DNA of 40,599 nucleotides. Source: Clostridiales bacterium. GTDB lineage: Bacteria; Bacillota; Clostridia; Lachnospirales; Lachnospiraceae. Numbering within the stretch: the stretch's first letter is position 1; each line of letters opens with the position of its first letter. Made by a program: the position numbers and the translations under genes. The notes under the pieces were generated by a model. That model did not search any database. It had not been told where the DNA came from and saw nothing but the letters and a program-made list of their open reading frames with translations. This document shows, piece by piece, positions 9,866-19,137 of the stretch. The stretch is from positions 1 through 40,599 of the forward strand of contig DUNO01000028.1 in assembly GCA_012839295.1 (NCBI GenBank), written 5' to 3'.

Positions 9866-11881
9866 TCATTTCCCAGGGGCAAAATATTCCATCAATACCG
9901 GAATCGGTGCTGCAGCCCAGGCATGGCACAGGCTCGTATTCCATTTCTGATCCTTTCCCCAGGCCTCATAGGCCGCTGTTGCACCTTCTTCCAGCATATT
10001 GTACCAGGAGTGCTCTGTTGTATTTGTAATCAGCTGATATGCGGTTTCTGCCTCCCCCATCCGGACCAGGGCGTATAAAACAAAATATGAGACATATACA
10101 CCGCAGCATAGCCCCTTCCTTTTAATCAGCTCCACTATCTTATTTCCTTCCGGCTCCAAGCCGTAGAAGCTTGCAAATACGTTTGCATGAAGCGAGCTGT
10201 GGGTGCTTACTGAAGAGTCTACAAACAGCCCTGTTTCCGGGCGGTAAAAGGTGTGGACAAAGGCCTGCTTCAATTGTTCAAATTCAGCTGCGCCGTCAAC
10301 GCCCAGAATCCCCCTGATCTCTTCCATGCACTTTTTCATTCCTACATATAGTGCGTTAATCACATTATGGCATCCGTCCCCGACAATGGGCTGCGCCAGC
10401 TCGAAGTCATAATCATCCCGGAGATTTTCCGGCCAGTCTACCAGATTCCATTTTGTTTTTACATCCTCAAGCATGCCTGATTCATTCCTAAACCGGTCAA
10501 AATATCCTTCGATTCCTTCTGCAACGTCAAGCATTTCCCCTAAAAATTCCTTGTCCTTAGAAAACCGATAATACAGCAGCAGCTGGTATGGAAAGAGCAG
10601 CGAAAAATCCGCTATTTCCTGCATGAAGCTTCCCGGTGCCACAGCCATCATTCCCTCACAGATTGCGGTAGAATTCGCAAAATCCTGCAGGGCTTTTTTA
10701 AAGAGCCTGTCATCCCCTGTCAGATAATGAAAGGCATGTGCCGTAACTGTCAAATCCCCCAGATACTGCCCCTTTTCCCGGTGGGGGCAATCTAAAAAGG
10801 CTTCCTGGGCGCAATTGCGGACTGCATTTTTGCAGATCTCCCAGATCCGGTTCACCAGTTCATCCTCAGAATGAAATTTATAGAAGCCCTCATCAAAGGG
10901 ATAATGCCTGTAGTCCACGCGGAACGCACTGGACTCTATCCCATTTTGCATCACCAGCTGTATGTACCGGAAGCATTTGTACTCAAATTGCTCCAGCTCA
11001 TTTTCTCCTTCCGCCAGAATCCATTGATCCTCATAATAGCAATTGCACCGCATATCGTTCCGCACCTGATTTTCACTCTGAAGTTCTTCCCCAAAGAGAA
11101 TTTTCACCTTATCTCCTGCGTGTCCCACCGCTTTCATATAAAAGGTTCCTGTCAGCTCCTGTCCAAAATCAAGCAAATATCCGTTTTCCAATTTCTTCAC
11201 TTCCACCGGTTCCCGGTATTCCATCTGCAGGTTTGGCGTCTGCTGCAGCACCAGCACATGGTCATCCTTCTCCTTGATTGCTGCCTGCTCCCATCCGGAA
11301 TCATCATAATCATATTCCTTCCACCCCGTCAGCTTCCGGTTGTTGTCGATCTGTTCATCAAACTGGGTGTCATATGCTATGGTCCGGCTGGCCCCATACT
11401 CCTTTGCCTCCGCGCATTTCCAGCTGTCATCCGTCACCAGGAGGCCGTCGGCCCATGCCTCTGCAATCATTCCCTGCCTGTAATCCCCGCTGTTGTATGC
11501 CCGGTTCACCAGCCCCTGATAATAGACATGTACCGCAAGGATATTGTCCCCTTCCTTCATCAGCCCGGTAATGTCAACCCGGTTATAGTTGTAGCAAAAG
11601 GCATAGGAATTCGCCGGCCCCTGGGTCACATATTTTCCATTAATATATAGTTTGTAATAATCATCCGCGGAGATATCCAGGATAATCTTTTTTGTACCCT
11701 TTTCAATATTTATCTTTTTCCGGAACAGGGTATGGTTATTTTTCAAATCCTCCCTGTGCTCCGCCATTTTAAAGGCAGGATCCAATTGCTTATGCAGCAG
11801 CTGCAGCGGTTCCAGCACCTCATATCTGGGATTACAGATCCATCTGTTTTTCCATGCTTTCTCGCCCATTTTCTTCTCCAT
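9866..11881 (-). CDS. GH78-like alpha-L-rhamnosidase
   Basis: Predicted intracellular glycosidase releasing terminal alpha-L-rhamnose from oligosaccharides or glycosides. In the 671 residues, an N-terminal beta-sandwich part (about 50-330: DDYYKLYINGKYV, DFGQELTG) precedes an (alpha/alpha)6 barrel. The family motif DCPHREKGQYLGD (about 364-376) carries the expected catalytic-site acidic residues, and the C-terminal EEGATAAYEAWG...SLCHAWAAAPI segment is typical of GH78. There is no signal peptide, so it acts after uptake. The ATG at 11881 overlaps the response-regulator stop (TGATG) and has AGGAGGAGG upstream. It is shorter than many GH78 enzymes, with few extra modules. A related GH106/GH78-like specificity cannot be excluded. 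Confidence 0.8.
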   Translation of the reverse strand: MEKKMGEKAWKNRWICNPRYEVLEPLQLLHKQLDPAFKMAEHREDLKNNHTLFRKKINIEKGTKKIILDISADDYYKLYINGKYVTQGPANSYAFCYNYNRVDITGLMKEGDNILAVHVYYQGLVNRAYNSGDYRQGMIAEAWADGLLVTDDSWKCAEAKEYGASRTIAYDTQFDEQIDNNRKLTGWKEYDYDDSGWEQAAIKEKDDHVLVLQQTPNLQMEYREPVEVKKLENGYLLDFGQELTGTFYMKAVGHAGDKVKILFGEELQSENQVRNDMRCNCYYEDQWILAEGENELEQFEYKCFRYIQLVMQNGIESSAFRVDYRHYPFDEGFYKFHSEDELVNRIWEICKNAVRNCAQEAFLDCPHREKGQYLGDLTVTAHAFHYLTGDDRLFKKALQDFANSTAICEGMMAVAPGSFMQEIADFSLLFPYQLLLYYRFSKDKEFLGEMLDVAEGIEGYFDRFRNESGMLEDVKTKWNLVDWPENLRDDYDFELAQPIVGDGCHNVINALYVGMKKCMEEIRGILGVDGAAEFEQLKQAFVHTFYRPETGLFVDSSVSTHSSLHANVFASFYGLEPEGNKIVELIKRKGLCCGVYVSYFVLYALVRMGEAETAYQLITNTTEHSWYNMLEEGATAAYEAWGKDQKWNTSLCHAWAAAPIPVLMEYFAPGK

Positions 11882-13518
11882 CAATAATCCTCCTCCTTCA
11901 ACATTATTTTGTACTCTGTGGGTGTGCAGCCATAATATTTCTTAAAGCTGCTGGCAAAATAGCGTTGGTTGCTGTACCCGCAGGCCTCTGCCACATCCTG
12001 GATCTTTAAATCTGTCTTTCTCAGGAGGCCTCCCGCCTTTTCCATCCTCTTGCGTATCACGTATTCCATGATGCGCTCCCCGGTCTTTTGCTTAAAAATC
12101 TGCCTTACATAGGTGGAACTAAAATGTATTTTTTCCGCAATCCACTCCAGGGTCAGCTCTTCCATTTCCAGATTGCATTCGATCAGGTTCTTGATATGCT
12201 CCACAATCACCTCCGTCTGCCGCCTGTCCTTACTTTCCATAAAGGATCTATGGCACATCTCAAAATAACTTCTCAGCAGCTCCCTGATTTCCAGCAGGCT
12301 GGCATTCCTCAGCTGTTGTCTCAGCCGGCTCTGTATCTCTTCATTTGTCCGCTTCTTATCAAGCCGGATGTCATTCTGCTCAATTTCATTAAATATCCCA
12401 TAAACCAGCTCCTGGGCAGAAATAGCCACAAAATCCGTCTTTCTCGGTGAAATTGATGCATAAACCTGAATCAGCTCATCCAGATGTTCTACGGATTCCT
12501 TCCCCTTCCCCATCCGGACGGACAGCAAAATCTGTTCCTTAAGGTTTTTAATCTGTTTTGAAGAATCCACAATTCCCTTTGACGGGGTCTCCATTTTCTC
12601 TTCCCCGCAGATAATCAGGCTTTTGTCAGTGGAGGTAAGGCCCTTCCATACCTTTAATGTTTCCTCATAGGATTCGCTCAGCTTCCTCCATTCAACGTAA
12701 ATACCCCCAATGATGCAGATGAGGCGCACATCATAATACTTTTCCATGCTCCGTTGCAAATGCTCCATGCTTTCTCTTACCTTATAGAAAAACTGCTGCT
12801 TTTCCAAAGCCCTACCTGCCAGGATTAGGATTGCCCCGTTATCCTCAAGTCCCAGACCCTGTACCTGGATATCCTTGTGTATGCAGCCGCCGCTTAAAAT
12901 TTTCACCAGCTCTTCTATATTGTCCCGCTTTTCCATATTCCAGCCCGACGCAGTGAAATATAGGGGCAGCTTTAGCAGGCAGATACAATAATAATCCGCC
13001 TCCGTATCCAATATATCCGCCTTCGGCTCAGGAACCTCCTTCTTTCCCAAAACAATGTCCCGGAGAATCCTTTCCTTTAGAACAGTCTCGCTTCCATCCA
13101 CTTTTTCCTTCAAAAGCTTCATATTATCGAGCAGTGTGTTCTGCCGCTCTAATTCTTTTTTAATTTTTTCCAGTACCTTTTTTAATTCCAAAGGCTCAAA
13201 GGGCTTTAATAAATACTCTGACACCCCTAGCGCAATTGCTTTTTTAGCGTATTCAAATTCGTCATGGCCGCTGATAATAACCACCTTCAGGGGGATATTT
13301 TTCTTCGCCGCTTCCTGTAAAAACTCAAGGCCGTCCATCACCGGCATGGCGATGTCCGTAATCACGATATCCGGGCGATGCAGCTCTGTCAGCCTGAGGG
13401 CTTCCTTCCCGTTCACAGCGCCTCCTATTACTTCCATATCCGGTTCTTGCTTTTTTATGTATTTTACAAGCAGGTTTCTCATCTCTGACTCATCTTCTGC
13501 AATCAGTATTTTATACAT
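11881..13518 (-). CDS. YesN-like response regulator with AraC-type DNA-binding domain
   Basis: Transcriptional output of the adjacent kinase. Receiver domain residues 1-125 begin MYKILIAEDES; Asp9 forms the acid pocket, Asp55 (VITDIAMPVMDG) is the phosphoacceptor and LLKPF carries the conserved lysine. A long middle region of unknown fold with coiled stretches follows, then a C-terminal AraC double helix-turn-helix (about 440-545, IAEKIHFSSTYVRQIFKQKTG and VAEACGYSNQRYFASSFKK). I chose the ATG at 13518 because the receiver fold starts there; alternatives at 13530 or 13554 add 4 or 12 residues and none has a strong ribosome binding site. Expected to activate the sugar transporter genes, possibly through the 32-bp repeats upstream of the binding-protein gene. 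Confidence 0.88.
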   Translation of the reverse strand: MYKILIAEDESEMRNLLVKYIKKQEPDMEVIGGAVNGKEALRLTELHRPDIVITDIAMPVMDGLEFLQEAAKKNIPLKVVIISGHDEFEYAKKAIALGVSEYLLKPFEPLELKKVLEKIKKELERQNTLLDNMKLLKEKVDGSETVLKERILRDIVLGKKEVPEPKADILDTEADYYCICLLKLPLYFTASGWNMEKRDNIEELVKILSGGCIHKDIQVQGLGLEDNGAILILAGRALEKQQFFYKVRESMEHLQRSMEKYYDVRLICIIGGIYVEWRKLSESYEETLKVWKGLTSTDKSLIICGEEKMETPSKGIVDSSKQIKNLKEQILLSVRMGKGKESVEHLDELIQVYASISPRKTDFVAISAQELVYGIFNEIEQNDIRLDKKRTNEEIQSRLRQQLRNASLLEIRELLRSYFEMCHRSFMESKDRRQTEVIVEHIKNLIECNLEMEELTLEWIAEKIHFSSTYVRQIFKQKTGERIMEYVIRKRMEKAGGLLRKTDLKIQDVAEACGYSNQRYFASSFKKYYGCTPTEYKIMLKEEDY

Positions 13519-13606
13519 TAGTATGTCCATGCCTTTTACCGCACAAAACGCCATAAAAGCGCTGGCATGGCCCCGGTCCCCCCTTCATTCATTAGTATTA
13601 TTTCTT

Positions 13607-15442
13607 TTAACCTTCCTCCTTCACCCTCATAGAGATTGTAAGGATCGCTTTTGTCCATTCCCCTTCCCGGCTCTCATAGCAAAGCCCGTAGCCCTCTCCG
13701 TAATAGAGTTTGATCCTTTCATTCACATTGAAAATACCATACCCGTCCCGGTTGTCAGTGGTCCCTTCCTCTAGTCCACGGTTGATCTGCTCCAGTTTGT
13801 CCGGCGGGATTCCCTTTCCGTCATCCTCAACCACAAACCGGATCCATTCTCCTGCCGCCGGATCTGTTTTCTTTTCAGCCCAAATCCGAATCCGTCCCAT
13901 CGCTTCTTTTTCTTTGATACCGTGATAAATTGCATTTTCTACAATCGGCTGCAGTACCAGCTTCAAAATCGTGTACTCCATCAATTCCTCCGGCACATCA
14001 ATTTCATACTGCATCACCTCCGAATACCGGATTGCCTGTATGGCGAGATAGCTTTTTACATGCTCAAGCTCATCCTTTATGGTAATGACCTCCGCTCCCT
14101 TACTGAGGCTGATGCGGAAAAAACGTCCAAGGGAGTTGGAGAGGATGCTGATTTCATCCATCCCCTGGTCCGATGCCAGCCAGGTAATTGTATTCAGCGT
14201 ATTATATAAGAAATGCGGGTTAATCTGCGCCTGCAGGGCACGGAGCTCCGCCTTCCGCTTCTGCCTCTGGACCTGCTCCACAAAGTCCCTTTCTTCCTTT
14301 AAGACAGCGATATACTCCTCCTGCTTTTTCATCGCCCTCTCAATCTTGTCCGCCATATAGTTAAATGTCCTTGCAAGGCTGCCTATTTCATCCTTATGGG
14401 GGTAATAATACCTGGCTTCCATCTCTCCGTTCCTCATCCGGTTCATCTGGACTGCCAGGCGATGGAGGGAGGATGTCAGCTGCCGGGATAAGAGGGCAAC
14501 GATAACAAGGCAGATTCCGGCGATTACAGCTGTTAATCCCACAATAAGCCTCCCCATGTTCCCTATGCTGTTCAGCAATTCGGATTTTGATTTCAGCATA
14601 TAGATCTGCCAGTTATTGATATCCACCACACCTTTGTACATGAGATAAACTTCCCCGTTGTACTCAATCTCCCCGCCATATTTTTTATCCTCATGGTTTT
14701 CATTGACACCAATGAGGTTCTTTAAATCCTCATTCCGGGCATCCATTGTTCCCGCAATATAGCGCCCCTCGCTATCCGTGATTAAAATTTCTCCCAGCTT
14801 TTTTGTATTTCCTATGATCTCCTCAAGAAGTACCTTCTGGTCCAGCTGGATAATCAGATAGGCCGGTGTTTTCCTGTTTTTCGTTGATGCAAAACGGCGC
14901 ACATAGGGAATCACCATATCCCCGCCACGGAAAATCTCATCCCGCATGGTCGGCATCCACTGGATTGAGGGCGCCCCCTTATCTCCAAAAAATCTTCCAA
15001 ATGCAGATTCCCCAAAGTTAAACTCCCAATTTCTTGCCTTGGTATAATCATCCCAGCTTCCCCGTTCCGTATAAATCAGCGTGGAATTTACCAATGGCTC
15101 TGCCATGCTGATATCCTTAAGCCAATAGGCCGCCTCCGTGCTGATGATTACCTCCTTCCTGGTACTGGGCGCACTCATATAATCATCGAAGGGCTGGATA
15201 AAGGAATGATTGGTAAGCGCCGCAAATGCCCTCCGGTTAACGGCTTCCAGCCTGGTATCCAATGTGTTTCCCAATTGGCTTACCAGGCTTTCTGCATTCG
15301 CTGTAAAATTGTCTATAATTTCTTTTTCTGCAAATTTATAATACAGGCTTCCCGCAACACTGGTAGAAAATATGCACACAATAGTGAAAATCCATGTCAT
15401 TTTCCTCCGAAAGCTGATGCCTCGTATTCCTCTTAGCTTCAT
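13607..15442 (-). CDS. YesM-like sensor histidine kinase
   Basis: Membrane sensor of 611 residues that should phosphorylate the adjacent regulator. TM1 (about 14-34), an extracellular sensing region of about 260 residues (Cache-like), TM2 (about 298-318), HAMP (about 320-372), then the His_kinase domain with QAQINPHFLYNTLN (His410) and a HATPase domain (N box VENAIYHG, G boxes DDGKGIPP and GYGIFN). The ATG at 15442 places the N-terminal basic patch just before TM1; the longer frame to 15499 adds 19 residues with no support. Kinase, regulator and transporter are on one strand, a layout seen in many Firmicute glycan-uptake loci. Confidence 0.9.
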   Translation of the reverse strand: MKLRGIRGISFRRKMTWIFTIVCIFSTSVAGSLYYKFAEKEIIDNFTANAESLVSQLGNTLDTRLEAVNRRAFAALTNHSFIQPFDDYMSAPSTRKEVIISTEAAYWLKDISMAEPLVNSTLIYTERGSWDDYTKARNWEFNFGESAFGRFFGDKGAPSIQWMPTMRDEIFRGGDMVIPYVRRFASTKNRKTPAYLIIQLDQKVLLEEIIGNTKKLGEILITDSEGRYIAGTMDARNEDLKNLIGVNENHEDKKYGGEIEYNGEVYLMYKGVVDINNWQIYMLKSKSELLNSIGNMGRLIVGLTAVIAGICLVIVALLSRQLTSSLHRLAVQMNRMRNGEMEARYYYPHKDEIGSLARTFNYMADKIERAMKKQEEYIAVLKEERDFVEQVQRQKRKAELRALQAQINPHFLYNTLNTITWLASDQGMDEISILSNSLGRFFRISLSKGAEVITIKDELEHVKSYLAIQAIRYSEVMQYEIDVPEELMEYTILKLVLQPIVENAIYHGIKEKEAMGRIRIWAEKKTDPAAGEWIRFVVEDDGKGIPPDKLEQINRGLEEGTTDNRDGYGIFNVNERIKLYYGEGYGLCYESREGEWTKAILTISMRVKEEG

Positions 15443-15525
15443 GTGTGTTACCCCGTTTTTCCTTTCAGTATAACACAGTTTGGTAAATCCATACCACATG
15501 ATATGATTTCCTGTTCCAGCACGCT

Positions 15526-16386
15526 CTAGCCCTTCACCGCACCGGCAGTCAGACCCTCGATAAACTGCTTATTGCATAGAAGATATACAATCAGAATCGG
15601 AATAATGGCAATGGATGCGCCGGCCAGCATAATATGCCATTCCGCTGCCGCATTCACAGAGTATTTCAGCTGTACTACTGCCACTGTCAGTGTCTGCAGC
15701 TTTGGGTTGCTGATTGTCATGATCAAGGTTGTAATATAGTCATTCCAGGTATTTCTGAATACGAACAGGGCCACAACCGCCAGGATTGGTTTCATGAGCG
15801 GCAGGATAATTCTCGCAAACACACCGTAAATCGTACATCCATCAATCGTAGCCGCCTCATCCAGCTCCTTCGGAATGCCCCTGACAAATCCCATGACTAA
15901 GAGCACATTCACCGCCTGTCCGCCGGTCAGGGCAATCACCAGTCCCACCATGCTCTTGCTCAGCCCCATAGTCCTCAGGAGCTGGTAGATCGGATACAGG
16001 GTAACGGAGCCAAGGCTGATAAACATCATGGAGGTATACAGGGCAAGGAACAGCTTCTTTCCAATGAAATTCCGCCGTGCGAAGATAAAGCCGGCCAATG
16101 CGCAGGTCACAACTGCCAGGACGGTCGCTGACACTGCCAGGATCACACTGTTTATTGTATATTTTACAAAATCAGCCTGCACAAAGGCCTGATAATAATT
16201 CTTAAACTGCCACTCCCTGGGAAGGAAGGAGCCCCCGGAGGTCAGCTCCGCATTCGTTTTTAAGGATCCAAATACCGTATAAATAATCGGATAAAGCGTA
16301 AATACAATCATAATAACAAGAAAGAGGACTGCGCACATTTTTCCTGCTTTTATGGATAAACTATTGCTTTTTGTCTTGATTTCCAT
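15526..16386 (-). CDS. CUT1 sugar ABC transporter permease (MalG type)
   Basis: Inner-membrane subunit that forms the translocation pore with the preceding permease. The 286 residues contain six hydrophobic segments and the EAA loop ELDEAATIDGCTIYGVFARIILP that docks the ATPase. It ends FIEGLTAGAVKG, a very common terminus for MalG-type permeases. The ATG at 16386 is preferred because GGGATTTGCA precedes it; a longer frame from 16416 would overlap the upstream permease by 14 nt. No ATPase gene occurs in the locus, so a shared MsmK/UgpC-type ATPase is expected. Confidence 0.92.
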   Translation of the reverse strand: MEIKTKSNSLSIKAGKMCAVLFLVIMIVFTLYPIIYTVFGSLKTNAELTSGGSFLPREWQFKNYYQAFVQADFVKYTINSVILAVSATVLAVVTCALAGFIFARRNFIGKKLFLALYTSMMFISLGSVTLYPIYQLLRTMGLSKSMVGLVIALTGGQAVNVLLVMGFVRGIPKELDEAATIDGCTIYGVFARIILPLMKPILAVVALFVFRNTWNDYITTLIMTISNPKLQTLTVAVVQLKYSVNAAAEWHIMLAGASIAIIPILIVYLLCNKQFIEGLTAGAVKG

Positions 16387-16402
16387 TGCAAATCCCTTTC
16401 TC

Positions 16403-17338
16403 TTAATAAATATCATCTAACTTCTTCGATGCCCTCAGGTACAAAACCGTAACCAGGCCCGCAATTACTGCTGAAATCACGCTGACTGCCGCACCATATC
16501 CATATTGGGAAATGACGGATTCCGAAGCGGAGATCGGGAAGAAATATTTATATCCATACAGAGCCATTACCATGGTCGCATTATTGGGCCCTCCTTCTGT
16601 GAGGACCATGACATTTGTAATGTCATTAAAGGCGGAGGTGATGGAGAGCATTAGGATGATCTTTAAAATCGGCCCCATCATTGGAATTGTGACATACCAC
16701 AAGGTCTTCACCGCTCCGGCCCCATCAATCCTTGCGCTTTCTAAGGCATCCTTTGCAACCTGCTGAAGTCCTGCGATAAAATATACCATATAATTTCCGA
16801 CTCCACCCCATATGGCTGTAATTACCAGGGTTTTCATGGCATGCTTTTTTCCCAGCCAATTGATGGGCGCATCAATAATATGTAAATTCATAAGGTACTG
16901 GTTAATTTCACCGTTGTAGGCATTAAAGAGCAGATAGAATACCAATCCCATGACTGCCGAGCTCATAATGGTAGGCAGAAAAACCATGCTCTGGGCCATT
17001 CCGTTCCATCTGGTCTGCCTGCTCAAAAGCAGGGCTAGAAAAAATGCCAGGGGAATGATAATCAGTACCTTCCCGAACCCGTATACAAATGTATTCCTGA
17101 CACTTAACCAATACACCTCATCATGGAATACGCGGATCAGGTTGTTTAGGCCAACCCATTTAGGTGCAGCCGTCCCAATTCCTCCATATTGATAAAATAC
17201 GTATTTCAATGTCCAGATGACCGGATAAATTGAGCACAAAATAAACAGGATCAAATTAGGAAGCAAAAACGAGTACGCTTCCAGCTGCCGTTTTATGCTT
17301 TTCTTCCTGTATCCCTTACTCATTTCCACCTTTTTCAT
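16403..17338 (-). CDS. CUT1 sugar ABC transporter permease (MalF/LplB type)
   Basis: First permease of the importer, 311 residues with six predicted membrane segments (first at about 22-44, SFLLPNLILFILCSIYPVIW). The ATPase-docking loop reads ALESARIDGAGAVKTLWYVTIP near residue 195. It follows the binding-protein gene by about 90 nt and precedes the second permease by 16 nt. Substrate is unknown; the rhamnosidase downstream points to a rhamnose-containing oligosaccharide or glycoside. The start has GGGAG upstream. Confidence 0.92.
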   Translation of the reverse strand: MKKVEMSKGYRKKSIKRQLEAYSFLLPNLILFILCSIYPVIWTLKYVFYQYGGIGTAAPKWVGLNNLIRVFHDEVYWLSVRNTFVYGFGKVLIIIPLAFFLALLLSRQTRWNGMAQSMVFLPTIMSSAVMGLVFYLLFNAYNGEINQYLMNLHIIDAPINWLGKKHAMKTLVITAIWGGVGNYMVYFIAGLQQVAKDALESARIDGAGAVKTLWYVTIPMMGPILKIILMLSITSAFNDITNVMVLTEGGPNNATMVMALYGYKYFFPISASESVISQYGYGAAVSVISAVIAGLVTVLYLRASKKLDDIY

Positions 17339-17426
17339 AACTTCATTCTCTCCCTCATTCCCATAGAACCAGATATTTTTGCTACAGAAAGGGAGGAAGA
17401 TAACTCCTCCTCCCCTGCATCATATC

Positions 17427-18854
17427 TTATGGATTCATCGGATCATAATTTTCTATTTTGAACTCTTTTCCTATTCCGTCTTCGATACCCTGCTTATAGG
17501 CTTTGTTATAACGTTCTGCCAGATCCTGTAATGTACTTGTCATATCCGCATTGCCATAATAAATGGTTTCAAAGGTTTTATAATAATCCTCACCCTCTAC
17601 AATAACGGCCTGCCCGTTCGCTTCCTGCGGTGTCAAAGGAAGCACATCATCAATGTCCTGCATCTGAAGCCATTTTTTATCCCTAATTTCATCATTCAGC
17701 TTGGCTTTTGCTACAATGTCCGGGATAATGCTCACACCGTAGCCGCCTTCATGGTATCCAACCAGAAAATCTTCGCTTGTAAAAATCTCTTTATATACTT
17801 TAAAGGCCAGTTCTGTATTCTTACTTTGTGCGTTTATCAAATATGCAGATGTAAATGTAATATTCTGTTTTCCAGCCTCTACACCGCTTGCCGTTGGAAT
17901 TGGTGCCGCATCCCATTTTTCAGAATCCATTGGAAACTGATCCCTATAAACACCGGGCTCTGAATGTGTCCAGGAAATGTACATACCAATTTTTCCATTT
18001 GCAAACTGAGTTCTTAAAGGATCTATATCCAGTGACTCACATCCTGGGAAAGCGCAATCCTCAGAGAGTAATTCTGTCCAATATCCCAGCAGCTCCTCAT
18101 AACCGCTAAAGTCATATTCGCCCTTTTTAAAATCAAATCCTTTTTTAATCCCAGTCTCACGTTCCATCTGTAAATCAAGGGAACGCTCCAAGGCAGAAGA
18201 AGCACTCTTCATATGCTGGGCATAACCGTAAATTCCTTCGCCTGAAAGAGTGGAGGTAATCAGCTTCGCATCTTCAACCATCTCCGCCATTGTAGCCGGA
18301 GGATTTTCAATTCCAACTCTTGCAAAAATCTCCTTGTTATAGATGAGGCGCCCTGTTGTTCCACAGGTCGGGATATAATACAGCTTTCCATCAATCTCAT
18401 TGATTCCGCTGTACACTTCATCTTTAAAGTACTCCTTCATGTCAGCATCCATATATTCATATAAATCCAGCCACTGACCCTGGTTTACATACTGGTTATA
18501 TACCTGATCCTGTAATTTGAGAATGTCCGGAAGCTCATCGCTTAGTACTGCCAGGTCAACTGCCTGCTGAAAATTGTCTGTATACAGTTGATAATCAACC
18601 TTTACATTGTCCGTATTGCTTTCATTGTAAGCATCAATCTTTTCTTGTATATACTTTGCATCATGCCTATCCTTTGACCAGATTGTTATAACTGTCTTCT
18701 CACCCTCTGTGTTTCCTGAGGTTCCAGCATTGCTGTCATTATTGCTTGTCCCTGTAGTGTCTCCCCCGTCCTTTGCACCGCTGCAGCCTGCCAATGCAGT
18801 AATTGCTATCATTACGGCCAAAACCAGGGATAAAAATTTCTTTCTTTTCATCAT
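17427..18854 (-). CDS. Extracellular sugar-binding lipoprotein (family 1 solute-binding protein)
   Basis: Captures the substrate outside the membrane and delivers it to the permeases. The 475-residue precursor begins with a basic n-region, a hydrophobic stretch and the lipobox LAGCSG (Cys about 23), then a low-complexity Gly/Thr/Asn linker and the two-lobed binding domain (VITIWSKDRHDAKY onward; GRLIYNKEIFARVGI and NGKIGMYISW are typical segments). GGAGGAGG precedes tandem ATG codons; either can start the protein. It is the first gene of the operon and normally the most expressed. Four 32-bp repeats and a palindrome lie upstream. Confidence 0.92.
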   Translation of the reverse strand: MMKRKKFLSLVLAVMIAITALAGCSGAKDGGDTTGTSNNDSNAGTSGNTEGEKTVITIWSKDRHDAKYIQEKIDAYNESNTDNVKVDYQLYTDNFQQAVDLAVLSDELPDILKLQDQVYNQYVNQGQWLDLYEYMDADMKEYFKDEVYSGINEIDGKLYYIPTCGTTGRLIYNKEIFARVGIENPPATMAEMVEDAKLITSTLSGEGIYGYAQHMKSASSALERSLDLQMERETGIKKGFDFKKGEYDFSGYEELLGYWTELLSEDCAFPGCESLDIDPLRTQFANGKIGMYISWTHSEPGVYRDQFPMDSEKWDAAPIPTASGVEAGKQNITFTSAYLINAQSKNTELAFKVYKEIFTSEDFLVGYHEGGYGVSIIPDIVAKAKLNDEIRDKKWLQMQDIDDVLPLTPQEANGQAVIVEGEDYYKTFETIYYGNADMTSTLQDLAERYNKAYKQGIEDGIGKEFKIENYDPMNP

Positions 18855-18919
18855 CGTTCCTCCTCCTATATGACTTGCATAAGCTTTGTATTTATAATCA
18901 TATCTGTTTTCCCTTGATC

Positions 18920-18936
18920 CGAAAATCCAATTTTCG
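18920..18936. promoter_or_regulatory. Palindrome upstream of the binding-protein gene
   Basis: CGAAAAT-CCA-ATTTTCG, a perfect 7-bp inverted repeat with a 3-nt centre, 66 bp upstream of the start codon, in the expected promoter region. It may be an operator for a repressor such as a LacI- or CcpA-like protein, though it does not match the cre consensus. Confidence 0.4.
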
Positions 18937-18956
18937 TTGTTGCAATGTCTAAAATA

Positions 18957-19084
18957 CGCTGACTATACCGGCTAGCATGCTTAAAACATGTTGACTATAC
19001 CCGTTAACTTGCTTAATATATGTTGACTATGCCCGTTAACTTGCTTAACATATGTTGACTATACCCGTTACCATATTTAAAAGG
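18957..19084. repeat. 32-bp tandem repeat, four copies
   Basis: Units at 18957-18988, 18989-19020, 19021-19052 and 19053-19084; the middle two differ at only two positions. Core: GACTATACCCGTTAACTTGC. The copies abut without spacers. They lie 100-230 bp upstream of the binding-protein start and next to the greA terminator. Period 32 bp equals about three helical turns, so equivalent sites would face the same side of the DNA. Confidence 0.9.
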
Positions 19085-19122
19085 CAGATTAAGGAAATCA
19101 CAATGGCTCCCCTTAATCTGCC
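19083..19122 (-). terminator. Rho-independent terminator of greA
   Basis: Perfect 12-bp stem GGCAGATTAAGG (19083-19094) with CCTTAATCTGCC (19111-19122), 16-nt loop, followed on the minus strand by TTTTAAATA. It begins just after the greA stop, and its U-run enters the last copy of the 32-bp repeat. Confidence 0.8.
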
Positions 19123-19137
19123 TCCGTTTTCATTCAC

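Noticed and set aside
10871-11650. Long plus-strand open frame (259 codons) opposite the rhamnosidase gene.
   Set aside because: Antisense shadow: no ribosome binding site, cysteine/histidine-rich improbable protein, while the minus strand encodes a clear GH78-like enzyme.
13055-13774. Plus-strand open frame of 239 codons across the response-regulator/kinase junction.
   Set aside because: Serine/phenylalanine-rich shadow spanning two convincing genes on the other strand.
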